Source of the DNA: RFTU01 sp046094505
Lineage (GTDB): Bacteria > Pseudomonadota > Gammaproteobacteria > Burkholderiales > Burkholderiaceae_C
DNA length: 64,000 nucleotides
Reading direction: 5' to 3'
Assembly (NCBI GenBank): GCA_046094505.1
Contig: JBJTHN010000088.1
Span: forward strand, 1-64,000
Below, one piece after another: positions 16,325 through 24,459 of the stretch. The position numbers and the translations under genes are program-made. Within the stretch, counting starts at the first letter, position 1; every line of letters starts with the position of its first letter. Below the pieces are notes generated by a model. It saw only the letters and a list, made by a program, of their open reading frames with translations. It was not told the origin of the DNA and searched no databases.

Positions 16325-17158
16325 ATGTCCGCTACCCCCTCACCCTTTGTCGACTTTCAGAACGTTTGGCTGGCCTACAACGACGAGTTGTTGGCCGACA
16401 ACCAGTTTGCGGTTGAAGACATCTCACTGCAGGTGCAGCAGGGGGAGTTCATTGCCATCGTGGGCCCATCGGGCTGTGGCAAGTCCACCTTCATGAAGCT
16501 GACCACCGGCCTGAAGATGCCCAGCCTTGGCCATATCCGTATCGCCGGACAAGCCGTGACGGGGCCGCTGAAGATCAGTGGCATGGCCTTTCAGGCTCCC
16601 AGCCTGTTGCCGTGGCGCACGACCCTAGACAACGTGCTGTTGCCGCTGGAGATCGTGGAGCCTTATCGGTCGCAGTTCAAGGCACGGCGCAAGGAATTTG
16701 AGGAAAAGGCACGTACGCTGCTCAAGAGCGTTGGGTTGGGCGGCTATGAGGACAAGTTCCCCTGGCAGTTGTCGGGTGGTATGCAGCAGCGCGCCAGCAT
16801 CTGCCGGGCCTTGGTTCACGAGCCCCAAATGTTGCTGCTCGATGAGCCTTTTGGAGCCCTGGACGCCTTCACGCGCGAGGAGCTGTGGTGCGCCCTGCGG
16901 GACCTCCACGCCGCACAGAAGTTCAACGTCATCTTGGTGACGCACGACCTGCGTGAAAGCGTGTTCCTGGCCGATACGGTCTATGTGATGAGCCGCAGTC
17001 CCGGACGTTTTGTCGTGCGCAAGGACATCGAGCTTGCACGGCCACGCGACTTGGAAGTGACCTACACGCCAGCGTTCACCGACATCGTGCACGAGTTGCG
17101 TGGCCATATCGGCGCCATACGCCAGCCGGTGGGGCAGGGCGGCGGTCTGCCGCAGTGA
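16325..17158 (+). CDS. ABC importer ATP-binding protein, SsuB/TauB type
   Basis: Cytoplasmic ATPase of the NMT1-type importer, 277 residues. Walker A GPSGCGKST (about residues 50-58), Q-loop in GMAFQAPSLLPWRTTLDNV, signature LSGGMQQRASICRAL, Walker B MLLLDEPFGALD and the H-loop VTHDLRESVFLADTV. The first 20 or so residues, before the ATPase core, include VWLAYNDELLADNQF, slightly longer than typical SsuB. It starts 7 bases after the binding-protein stop and ends 7 bases before the permease start, so the three form one operon. Confidence 0.92.
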   Translation: MSATPSPFVDFQNVWLAYNDELLADNQFAVEDISLQVQQGEFIAIVGPSGCGKSTFMKLTTGLKMPSLGHIRIAGQAVTGPLKISGMAFQAPSLLPWRTTLDNVLLPLEIVEPYRSQFKARRKEFEEKARTLLKSVGLGGYEDKFPWQLSGGMQQRASICRALVHEPQMLLLDEPFGALDAFTREELWCALRDLHAAQKFNVILVTHDLRESVFLADTVYVMSRSPGRFVVRKDIELARPRDLEVTYTPAFTDIVHELRGHIGAIRQPVGQGGGLPQ

Positions 17159-17165
17159 GAACCCT

Positions 17166-17933
17166 ATGAAGCACAAGACACTCGAACGCTGGTCCCCGCT
17201 GATCGTATTGGCCGCCATCCTGTTGGTGTGGCAGGCCTTCGTCAGCGCGCTGTCCATTCCTGATTACATCTTCCCCGGGCCGTGGCAGATTGCCGGTGAA
17301 TTCATCGAGTTCAAGGGGCCCTTGCTGGAGGCCGCCTGGAAGACTTTTTGGGTCACCATGTTGGGTTTTGGTTTGTCGATCGTGGTGGGCGTCCTGCTGG
17401 GTTTCCTGATCGGCTCTTCGCGCTTGGCCTACACGGCCCTGTACCCGTTGATGGTCGCCTTCAACGCCGTGCCCAAGGCGGCGATCGTGCCCATCCTGGT
17501 CGTGTGGTTCGGCATCGGTTTGGGGCCTGGCGTCCTCACCGCCTTCCTGATTTCCTTCTTTCCGATCACGGTGAACATTGCCACCGGCTTGGCCACCTTA
17601 GAGCCCGAGCTCGAGGACGTGCTGCGGGTGCTGGGTGCCAAACGATGGGATGTGCTGGTGAAGGTGGGATTGCCGCGTTCGATGCCGTACTTCTACGGCT
17701 CGTTGAAGGTGGCCATCACATTGGCCTTCGTGGGCACGGTCTTGGCCGAGATGACCGCTGGCGACTCGGGGATCGGCTACCTCATGCAAACCGCCGGCTC
17801 GCAACAGCGCTTGCCCCTGGCCTTTGCCGGCCTGGTGGTGATCGGTGCAATGGCCATGGCCATGTACGAGCTGTTTTCCCTGGTGGAAAAGCGCACCACG
17901 GGCTGGGCTCATCGGGGGTCGCAGGCGGCTTGA
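17166..17933 (+). CDS. ABC importer permease, SsuC/TauC type
   Basis: Inner-membrane permease of the BPD_transp_1 family, 255 residues, six predicted hydrophobic segments. The EAA loop that docks the ATPase is ATLEPELEDVLRVLGAKRWD with the conserved Gly. FNAVPKAAIVPILVVWFGIG is typical of the SsuC/NMT1-linked permeases. The ATG at 17166 begins the recognisable protein; the frame extends upstream into the ATPase gene. It is the last gene of the importer. No clear terminator follows in the 141-base gap to the next gene. Confidence 0.92.
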   Translation: MKHKTLERWSPLIVLAAILLVWQAFVSALSIPDYIFPGPWQIAGEFIEFKGPLLEAAWKTFWVTMLGFGLSIVVGVLLGFLIGSSRLAYTALYPLMVAFNAVPKAAIVPILVVWFGIGLGPGVLTAFLISFFPITVNIATGLATLEPELEDVLRVLGAKRWDVLVKVGLPRSMPYFYGSLKVAITLAFVGTVLAEMTAGDSGIGYLMQTAGSQQRLPLAFAGLVVIGAMAMAMYELFSLVEKRTTGWAHRGSQAA

Positions 17934-18074
17934 GGGGGCCGGGCGCGCGTGTAAAGAACTGTGTAGGCCGCGCAGTGCATCGAGGCTGGGCGTAGACTCG
18001 TTTGCGTTGGGCGGCTGTGCGACAAGGGCTTGGGAGGCCCCGCGTGCAGTGTGCCTGTGTACCGGAGAAGCCCC

Positions 18075-19043
18075 ATGACACCAAGCCGAGCCCTTGCTCG
18101 CTCGTATCCCCAGCGCAGCAGCCAAGCCATCCCAGTGCCGCAACCGGCGCCGAAGCGGGGTTCGCACCGCTGGTCGATCTTGCAGCTGGGGCCGCTTCTG
18201 GCCTGTGTTCTGGTGGGGACGGCTGCCGCGCAAACGGTGGTGGTTCCAGACGCCTTGCCTGGCGTGGTGCCTGGTGGATTGCTGGCACCGACTGTTGGCG
18301 TGGCCACAGGCTCGGTGCCGATGAGCCCGGCCGTGCCACCGGCACCGGTGGCAGCGGCAAGCCCCGCAGTTCCCGCGCCGGTGGTTCCCGCGCTGGCTCC
18401 CAGCCTGGTCACGGCCAGGGTGTTGTCGGTGACCAGCGTGGCACAGGCCGTACCGGCCAACCGCATGGTGTGCACAGAAGCCGCTGAAGTGCCCGCGCCG
18501 ACCAGTGGAGCTGGGGCCATAGCGGGTGCCCTCGTGGGTGCCGCCTTGGGCAGCCAGGTGGGGGGTGGCTCTGGCCAGGCGCTGGCGACGGCAGCCGGTG
18601 TAGTGGGCGGGGCACTTTTGGGCGATAAGGCCGAGCAGGGCGGTCGCACCCAGACCGTGCGCAACTGCGTGATGCAGCGTGGTCCGGCTCCAGCGATGGC
18701 GTTTCAGGTGGCTTATGAATGGGCGGGCCAGGCGTACACCACGGTACTGCCCTATCACCCCGGTGCCACGGTGGAGCTTCTTCTGACACCCGTGGCCAAC
18801 CCAGCGGCGCCCGCCGACCCAGCCCTGGCAGTTGCCGGCATGGCCCCCCCGCTGGCCGGCACGGTGGTGACGCATACGGTGGTCATGGCGGCGGTGCCCT
18901 ATGCACACGGACCTTATGTCACGTATGGCACGTATGGCACGTATGGTCCCTATGGCCCCTATTGGCGTGCGCCGGTGGTGGTGGGGGTGGGGGCCGTGTG
19001 GGGCAGGCCCCACCGCGGATGGCACGGCCACCGCCGTTGGTAA
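18075..19043 (+). CDS. Glycine-zipper envelope protein with Tyr-Gly repeats
   Basis: Predicted envelope protein of 322 residues without a firm function. After a basic N-terminus a hydrophobic stretch, LQLGPLLACVLVGTAAAQT (about residues 36-54), looks like an export signal. A long Pro/Ala/Val-rich linker leads to a glycine-zipper 2TM (17-kDa surface antigen-like) domain, with GAGAIAGALVGAALGSQVGG and TAAGVVGGALLGDKAEQGG, then RNCVMQR and AYEWAGQAYTTVLPYHPG, which match the conserved region of such proteins. The C-terminus has short T-Y-G and P-Y-G repeats and ends in a His/Arg-rich tail. The ATG at 18075 has GGAGAAG upstream. Glycine-zipper lipoproteins often support outer-membrane integrity; this one has no lipobox Cys that I can see. 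Confidence 0.75.
   Translation: MTPSRALARSYPQRSSQAIPVPQPAPKRGSHRWSILQLGPLLACVLVGTAAAQTVVVPDALPGVVPGGLLAPTVGVATGSVPMSPAVPPAPVAAASPAVPAPVVPALAPSLVTARVLSVTSVAQAVPANRMVCTEAAEVPAPTSGAGAIAGALVGAALGSQVGGGSGQALATAAGVVGGALLGDKAEQGGRTQTVRNCVMQRGPAPAMAFQVAYEWAGQAYTTVLPYHPGATVELLLTPVANPAAPADPALAVAGMAPPLAGTVVTHTVVMAAVPYAHGPYVTYGTYGTYGPYGPYWRAPVVVGVGAVWGRPHRGWHGHRRW
18921..18965 (+). repeat. 9-bp tandem repeat inside the glycine-zipper gene
   Basis: Five 9-base units: ACGTATGGC twice, then ACGTATGGT, CCCTATGGC and CCCTATTGG. They encode the T-Y-G, T-Y-G, T-Y-G, P-Y-G, P-Y-W part of the C-terminal tail. Units are a multiple of three, so copy-number change would keep the frame. Confidence 0.85.
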
Positions 19044-19055
19044 GCCGGCAAGCGC

Positions 19056-19553
19056 TCAGTGAATGGCGGCCAGGTGCCGCAGGTGCTGTGAGGCCCGTGC
19101 GGCCAGTTGACTGCACTGGCGTGCCGTTAGGGCGTCCACGAGCCGATGCCAACGCTGCAGCACCTGGGGCTGTTCCCACTGGCGCGCCCACGCCCAGGCC
19201 AAGGTGTGTGCACCGGCGGCGCGCCGCAGGTGTGTGGGTGAGCCCAGCTCCAATCGGCGGGCCAGCAGGGTGTGTGTGAGCAGGTGCCAGGCCGCTTGGT
19301 GCGCCGTGGGCACCAGGCCTGCAACCGCCAGCAGGCCTTGAGCGGGCTCTTCGTCCAAAAAGATGTCGCGCAGCACAGCCAGCAGGTCGGCGGCAGCGGC
19401 CTGCTTGTGGTGCCGGGTGCTCGCGCGTGGGCCCGCTGCCCCATGAACGGCGGCGCCGAAGATGCTGGCGGCCGGGCCGGTTGAGGCTGAAGCCGAGGGC
19501 GGCATCGGCCGGGGCACAGACACCGGTGCAAAGAGGTCAAGGCTGGTGGTCAT
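19056..19553 (-). CDS. Hypothetical 165-residue helical protein
   Basis: I do not recognise this protein. From the ATG at 19553 it is 165 residues. AGGAG sits 7 bases before this ATG and 4 before the one at 19556, which favours 19553. The N-terminal 50 residues are Pro/Ala/Ser-rich and look disordered. From about residue 60 the sequence is mostly amphipathic helix with many Leu, Ala, His and Trp (for example LLAVLRDIFLDEEPAQGL, HTLAWAWARQWEQPQVL). There is no signal peptide or membrane segment. It is transcribed divergently from a WYL regulator 150 bases away, and convergently with the glycine-zipper gene, 12 bases apart. The WYL protein may control it. Codon use looks like the neighbouring genes. 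Confidence 0.6.
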   Translation of the reverse strand: MTTSLDLFAPVSVPRPMPPSASASTGPAASIFGAAVHGAAGPRASTRHHKQAAAADLLAVLRDIFLDEEPAQGLLAVAGLVPTAHQAAWHLLTHTLLARRLELGSPTHLRRAAGAHTLAWAWARQWEQPQVLQRWHRLVDALTARQCSQLAARASQHLRHLAAIH

Positions 19554-19703
19554 CATCAAGCTCCTGGTTGGGCTGCGAGACCCCATATTGACCGGATCCA
19601 GGCTCACGGAGTGAGCCACCCCAGGGCCGGTGGTGTTACATTTTTTCGGCGGTCGAACAGGGTGCAGCAAGGGGCTGCCCAAACGTTCCGCGCAGGGGCT
19701 ATC

Positions 19704-20684
19704 GTGGGCAACACCGACCGTCTTTACCGAATCGAGAGTCTGATCAAGTCACGCGGGCACGTGAGCTTTGAGGAGATGATGCAAGCACTGGAGGTTTCGC
19801 GGGCAACCCTCAAGCGTGACCTGGCCTACCTGCGTGACCGCATGGGTGCCCCTATTGAATTTGACCGGTTCCTGGGGGGCTATACCCTGCGCAAGGAGGG
19901 CCAGGATGGGCGGGGCGACAAGCATGAGCTGCCGGGCCTGTGGTTCAACGAGCGCGAGTTGTATGCGCTGCTCACGGCCCATCAACTGCTGTCGGATATC
20001 GACTCCGACGGCGTCCTCAGCCGTCATCTGCAGCCATTGCTGGAGCGCATCCACGGCCTGTTGGGGACCGAGGGCCTGACCGCTGCCGACGTGATCAAGC
20101 GAGTGAAGATCCTCACCCCGGCCAAGCGGCCGGTTTCCAGCCAGTGGTTCGAGCGCGTGACCGAGGCCCTGATCAAGCGGCGCCGCATCGACATGGTCTA
20201 CCACACGCGCAGCCGTGGGGCCTCGGGGGCTCGACCTGTCTCACCACAGCGCCTCGTTCACTACCGCGCCACCTGGTACTTGGATGCTTGGTGCCACAAG
20301 GCGCAGGGCCTGCGCCGCTTCGCACTGGACGCCATCGAGGACGCCCAGGTGAGTGATGAAAGGGCCAAGGATGTCACGCTCAAGACCGTACAAGCCGAGA
20401 TGGATGCGGGCTACGGCATCTATGCCGGCGCCAAGCCACAGTGGGCGGTGCTGGTCTTCGAGCCGCAGGCCGCACAGTGGATCTCACGCGAACAGTGGCA
20501 CCCGCAACAGGTGGGGCAGTGGCGCGACGATGGGCGCTACGAACTGAGGTTGCCGTTTGTGCAGGAGACCGAGCTCGTGATGGACATCCTGCGACATGGG
20601 GCCGAAGTGACCGTCCTGTCACCACCCGCGCTGGTCAAGCGGATCCGCGAGGCGCTGGGATCGGCGCTGGGCTTGTACCGCTGA
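19704..20684 (+). CDS. WYL-domain transcriptional regulator
   Basis: Transcription factor of the DeoR-like HTH plus WYL class, 326 residues. The N-terminal winged helix shows RLYRIESLIKSRGHVSF and VSRATLKRDLAYLRDRMG (about residues 6-50). The central WYL domain includes VYHTRSRGASGARPVSPQRL and the WYLDAWCHKAQGLRRFALD core that names the family. A C-terminal WCX extension ends near LVKRIREAL. The start is GTG at 19704, preceded by AGGGG seven bases away; the frame is open to 19611 but lacks similarity there. WYL domains bind nucleic acid or nucleotide-like ligands; the target is unknown, with the divergent 165-residue gene the nearest candidate. Confidence 0.88.
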   Translation: MGNTDRLYRIESLIKSRGHVSFEEMMQALEVSRATLKRDLAYLRDRMGAPIEFDRFLGGYTLRKEGQDGRGDKHELPGLWFNERELYALLTAHQLLSDIDSDGVLSRHLQPLLERIHGLLGTEGLTAADVIKRVKILTPAKRPVSSQWFERVTEALIKRRRIDMVYHTRSRGASGARPVSPQRLVHYRATWYLDAWCHKAQGLRRFALDAIEDAQVSDERAKDVTLKTVQAEMDAGYGIYAGAKPQWAVLVFEPQAAQWISREQWHPQQVGQWRDDGRYELRLPFVQETELVMDILRHGAEVTVLSPPALVKRIREALGSALGLYR

Positions 20685-20725
20685 TCTCACCCTGACCGCG
20701 CGGGACCATGTCCCCAAGCCGATGC

Positions 20726-21379
20726 TCAGCTTGAGCCCTTGCTGGGCTCGCTGACGCGCTGGGCCCATTGGGGTCGGCGCATCTCAAAGCGGTCTTCTTC
20801 GCGCAAGGTGAAGTAGTCGCCAGCACCGCCGCCGCGCAGCACAGGCCTGCCCAGGGTGGTGCGGTACACACCGTCGACGATCAGCGACTCGTCGATGTGC
20901 ACGCCCACCACTTCGCCAAACACCATCCAGGTGTCCACAGGCGTGGCATCGGCACGCTGCAAGCGGTGGATCTGCGTGAGCCGGCATTCAAACGAGACAG
21001 GGCTTTCAGCCACCCGTGGCGCGGAGATCATGCGCGAGGCACAGGGTGTGAGTCCGGCCAGTTGAAACTCATCGACGTCCGGGGGTGCATCGACGCAGGT
21101 CTCGTTCATCGCGCCAGCGAGCTCCCGTGAGACCAGATTCCACGCAAACTCACGCGTGGCTTCGATGTTGCGCAGGCTGTCCTTGGCGCCAATACTGGAA
21201 AAACCCACAATGGGCGGCACATAGTTGAAGCCGTTGAAGAAGCTGTACGGGGCCAGGTTGAGGATGCCCTGTTCGGAGCGCGTGGAAATCCAGCCGATGC
21301 CACGCGGGCCCACGATGGAGTTGAACGGGTCGTGCTTGAGCCCGTGGCCGTTGCGCGGTTCGTAGAAGTGGACGCTCAT
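20726..21379 (-). CDS. Flavin reductase-like (FMN-binding split-barrel) protein
   Basis: Protein of the flavin reductase-like domain family, 217 residues, expected to bind FMN and be cytoplasmic. Family features: HDPFNSIVGPRGIGWISTRS, NLAPYSFFNGFNYVPPIVGF, KDSLRNIEATREFAWNLVS and the C-terminal RPVLRGGGAGDYFTLRE. Such proteins reduce or store flavin, or act on unknown substrates. The ATG at 21379 overlaps the stop of the RND pump gene (ATGA), so translation appears coupled to the efflux operon, an unusual partner. The 3' end faces the WYL regulator gene with 41 bases between them. Confidence 0.85.
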   Translation of the reverse strand: MSVHFYEPRNGHGLKHDPFNSIVGPRGIGWISTRSEQGILNLAPYSFFNGFNYVPPIVGFSSIGAKDSLRNIEATREFAWNLVSRELAGAMNETCVDAPPDVDEFQLAGLTPCASRMISAPRVAESPVSFECRLTQIHRLQRADATPVDTWMVFGEVVGVHIDESLIVDGVYRTTLGRPVLRGGGAGDYFTLREEDRFEMRRPQWAQRVSEPSKGSS

Positions 21380-24300
21380 GTGGATTGCAGGCTGTCGCCG
21401 GTAATCGGCCCGCGGCCACTGAAGCGGTCCAGGGCCAGGTAGATCACGGGCGTGATGTAGAGGGTGATGGCCTGGGAAACGATCAAGCCTCCCACCACGG
21501 CCAGTCCCAGGGGCTGGCGGAGTTCAGCGCCTGCCCCGATGCCGATGGCAATCGGAAGGGCACCCACCAGGGCTGCCAAGGTCGTCATCATGATGGGGCG
21601 AAACCGAAGGATGCAGGCCTCACGGATGGCCACTTCGGGACTCATACCCTGGGTGCGTTGCGCTTCCAAGGCGAAGTCAATCATCATGATGGCGTTCTTC
21701 TTGACGATGCCAATCAACAGGATGATGCCGATGGTGGCGATCAGTGTGAGCTCCATGCCAAAGGCCATGAGCGTCAGCAGCGCACCTGCGGCAGCAGAGG
21801 GCAGACCCGCCAGAATGGTGATGGGGTGGATATAGCTTTCGTACAGAACGCCCAACAGGAGGTAGATCACCAGCAGTGCCGCCACGATCAGCACGGCCTG
21901 CCCCTGTTGCGAACTCTTAAACACGGCCGCGTCGCCGCCGTACTTGGTGACGATCGACGGGGGCAGCCGAACTTCACTGCGGATCTTGTCGATGTGGTCG
22001 GTGGCGTCGCCCAGCGCCGCGCCCGGCGCCAGGTTGAAGGACAACGTCACAGCCTGAAGCTGCCCCACGTGGTTGACCGCGGTGGGGCCTACGGTTCGGC
22101 GCACCGTGGCCAGCGCGTTCAAGGGAACCAAGGCTCCATTGGCGGCGCGCACCGAAATGCCGGCGAAGGCACGCTCGTCTACCTTGGCCTCGGGTGCGAA
22201 CTCCATGATCACGCGGTAGGTGTCCACAGGCGTGAAGATGGTGGACACCTGCCGTTCACCCAGGGCGGTGTAGATGGCCGAACGGATCGCCTCCATCGGC
22301 ACACCCAGCGCATTGGCCTGTTCGCGGTCAATGTTCAGGGTGGCCTGAAGCCCGCGCAACTGTGAGTCGGTGGTGACGTCACGGAACAGCGGATCGGACC
22401 GCAGCTTTTCCTGCAGGCGATTGGCCCAAAGGTCCAACTCAGAAGGCTCCACGCTCTGCAGGACGTATTGATAGCGGGCCTTGCTGGGGCGGCTGCCGAC
22501 GTTGAGGTTCTGAACGGGTCGCATGAAGACCGAAATGCCGGGAATCGCCCGGGTGCGCTTGCGCAGGTCCTCGATCACCGCCTTCATCGAATCGCGCTCG
22601 CTGCGCGGCTTGAGGTTGACGAACAGACGGGCGTTGTTGGGGGTGGCGTTGCCGCCCACCACGCTGTTGACCGTGGCCACCGACGGATGCTTGACGAACA
22701 CCTCGATCACCTGCTGTTGCAGCGCGAGCATGGCCTCAATCGATACGTCTTCGGCGGCTTCGGTGGTGACCTGCACCTGTCCGATGTCCTCCTCGGGGAA
22801 GAAGCCCTTGGGAATCACGTAGAAGATCCAGGCGGTTGCCACAAAGGTGCCCACGGCCACCGCCAGTACCGATTTGCGCCAGCGCAAAGCAAGGTCCAGC
22901 GTGCGCGTGTATCCGGCCAGGACCGCGTTGAAGCCGCGCTCGAAGGAGCGCACCACCGCGCCGGGGGGCTTCTTGTGGGCTTCATCGGTCAGGAAGCGAG
23001 CCGCCAACATCGGCACCAGTGACAGCGAGACAAAGGCCGAGGCCAGGATGGCCAGCCCCACCACCACGGCAAACTCGTGCAGCAGCAAGCCGATGACCCC
23101 GGGCATGAAGAAGACCGGGATGAACACGGCCACCAAGGAGGTTGAAATGGAGATGATGGTGAAGCCCACCTCGCGTGCGCCTCGCAGCGCGGCCTGGAAC
23201 GGTGGTTCACCGTTTTCGACATGGCGCACGATGTTTTCCAACACCACGATCGCATCGTCCACCACCAAGCCGACGGCCAGGGTGAGCCCCAAGAGCGAGA
23301 TGTTGTCCAGGGAATAGCTGAAGCCCCACAGCATGGCCAGTGCACCCATGAGGGACACGGGCAAGGACAGGCTGGGAATGGCGGTGGCCACAAAGCGGCG
23401 CAGGAACAGGAAGATGACCAACACCACCAGCACGATGGTGCCGATGAGGGTGAGGGTCACGTCGTGTAGCGCCTCGCGAATCGACAGCGAGCGGTCGTTG
23501 GTGACGCGCATGGCGATGGAGGCTGGCAGCTGCGCCTTGAGCTCCTCCAGAGCCGCCTTGGCCGCACCCACCACCTGCACGGTGTTGGCGTCGGGCAGGC
23601 GAAACACCGCCAGGGAAATCGAGGGCTCGCCGTTGAAGCTGGCAAAGCTCTTGACCGACTCAAAGCTGTCCTCTACACGCGCCACATCGCGCAGGCGCAC
23701 CGGCACACCCCCGCGCGTGCTGATGATCAGGTTGCCGAATTCCGCGGCACTGCGCAGCTGTCGATTGGCCTGAACCGTCAGAATCTGGCGCGGCCCGTCC
23801 AGGGTGCCCAGCGGGGTGTTGACATTGGCCGCAATCAGGGCCACGCGGACATCATCCACCGTCAGGTTTCGGCCCTGCAGCGCCTCAGGCAGCAAGCGCA
23901 CCCGCACGGCGTATCGCTTCGCACCGAAGACGCTGATCTGCGCCACGCCCGCCAAGGTCGATAGGTTGGGCACGATCACCTGGTCGGCATAGGCTTGCAG
24001 GTCGCGCGTGTCCAGGGAGGGGGAGTTCAAGGTGACGAAGAGCACCGGCGAGTCGGCCGGGTTGACCTTGCGGTAACTGGGTGGAGCCGTCATCTCCAGC
24101 GGCAGCGCCCGCTGCGCCCGCAGCAGGGCCGCCTGCACATCGACCGCGGCCGCGTCGATGTTGCGCGACTCTTCAAACTCAATGGTGACGTTGGTCTGAC
24201 CCAGGGTGCTGGTGGAGCTGATCTGCGCCACGAAGGGGATGGTCTGGAACTGTTGTTCCAAGGGCAGGGCCACGGCGGTGGCCATGTCTTCTGGGCTGGC

Positions 24301-24459
24301 GCCCGGCAGGTTGGCCGAGACGTTGATCACCGGTGTGTTGTAGCTGGGCAGCGCGGCCACGGGTATGAACTTCAGGCTCAGGGCCCCGGCGACCACAATG
24401 GCCAGGTTCAGCAGCACGGTCATCACCGGGCGGCGGATGAAGATTTCCGAGAGGTTCAT
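21376..24459 (-). CDS. RND multidrug efflux pump, inner-membrane transporter
   Basis: Proton-driven efflux transporter of the HAE-1 branch of the RND superfamily, 1027 residues, normal full length. The N-terminus MNLSEIFIRRPVMTVLLNLA is typical of the MdtB/MdtC/MuxB-like group. Twelve membrane segments are expected. Visible hallmarks include the TM4 region LGLTLAVGLVVDDAIVVLEN with the proton-relay aspartates, AGLPSAAAGALLTLMAFGME, and GIVKKNAIMMIDFALEAQ. Two large periplasmic loops lie between TM1/2 and TM7/8. The ATG at 24459 overlaps the adaptor gene stop, and the 3' end overlaps the flavin reductase-like gene. No outer-membrane factor gene is present, so the pump must recruit one encoded elsewhere. 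Confidence 0.93.
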   Translation of the reverse strand: MNLSEIFIRRPVMTVLLNLAIVVAGALSLKFIPVAALPSYNTPVINVSANLPGASPEDMATAVALPLEQQFQTIPFVAQISSTSTLGQTNVTIEFEESRNIDAAAVDVQAALLRAQRALPLEMTAPPSYRKVNPADSPVLFVTLNSPSLDTRDLQAYADQVIVPNLSTLAGVAQISVFGAKRYAVRVRLLPEALQGRNLTVDDVRVALIAANVNTPLGTLDGPRQILTVQANRQLRSAAEFGNLIISTRGGVPVRLRDVARVEDSFESVKSFASFNGEPSISLAVFRLPDANTVQVVGAAKAALEELKAQLPASIAMRVTNDRSLSIREALHDVTLTLIGTIVLVVLVIFLFLRRFVATAIPSLSLPVSLMGALAMLWGFSYSLDNISLLGLTLAVGLVVDDAIVVLENIVRHVENGEPPFQAALRGAREVGFTIISISTSLVAVFIPVFFMPGVIGLLLHEFAVVVGLAILASAFVSLSLVPMLAARFLTDEAHKKPPGAVVRSFERGFNAVLAGYTRTLDLALRWRKSVLAVAVGTFVATAWIFYVIPKGFFPEEDIGQVQVTTEAAEDVSIEAMLALQQQVIEVFVKHPSVATVNSVVGGNATPNNARLFVNLKPRSERDSMKAVIEDLRKRTRAIPGISVFMRPVQNLNVGSRPSKARYQYVLQSVEPSELDLWANRLQEKLRSDPLFRDVTTDSQLRGLQATLNIDREQANALGVPMEAIRSAIYTALGERQVSTIFTPVDTYRVIMEFAPEAKVDERAFAGISVRAANGALVPLNALATVRRTVGPTAVNHVGQLQAVTLSFNLAPGAALGDATDHIDKIRSEVRLPPSIVTKYGGDAAVFKSSQQGQAVLIVAALLVIYLLLGVLYESYIHPITILAGLPSAAAGALLTLMAFGMELTLIATIGIILLIGIVKKNAIMMIDFALEAQRTQGMSPEVAIREACILRFRPIMMTTLAALVGALPIAIGIGAGAELRQPLGLAVVGGLIVSQAITLYITPVIYLALDRFSGRGPITGDSLQST

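Noticed and set aside
18921..18965. CRISPR-like repeat
   Set aside because: 9-base coding tandem units without spacers; it encodes a Tyr-Gly tail.
20726..21379. Flavin reductase-like protein as redox partner of the Rieske oxygenase
   Set aside because: It lacks a [2Fe-2S] ferredoxin domain or an NAD-binding reductase domain and is coupled to the efflux operon 7.5 kb away.
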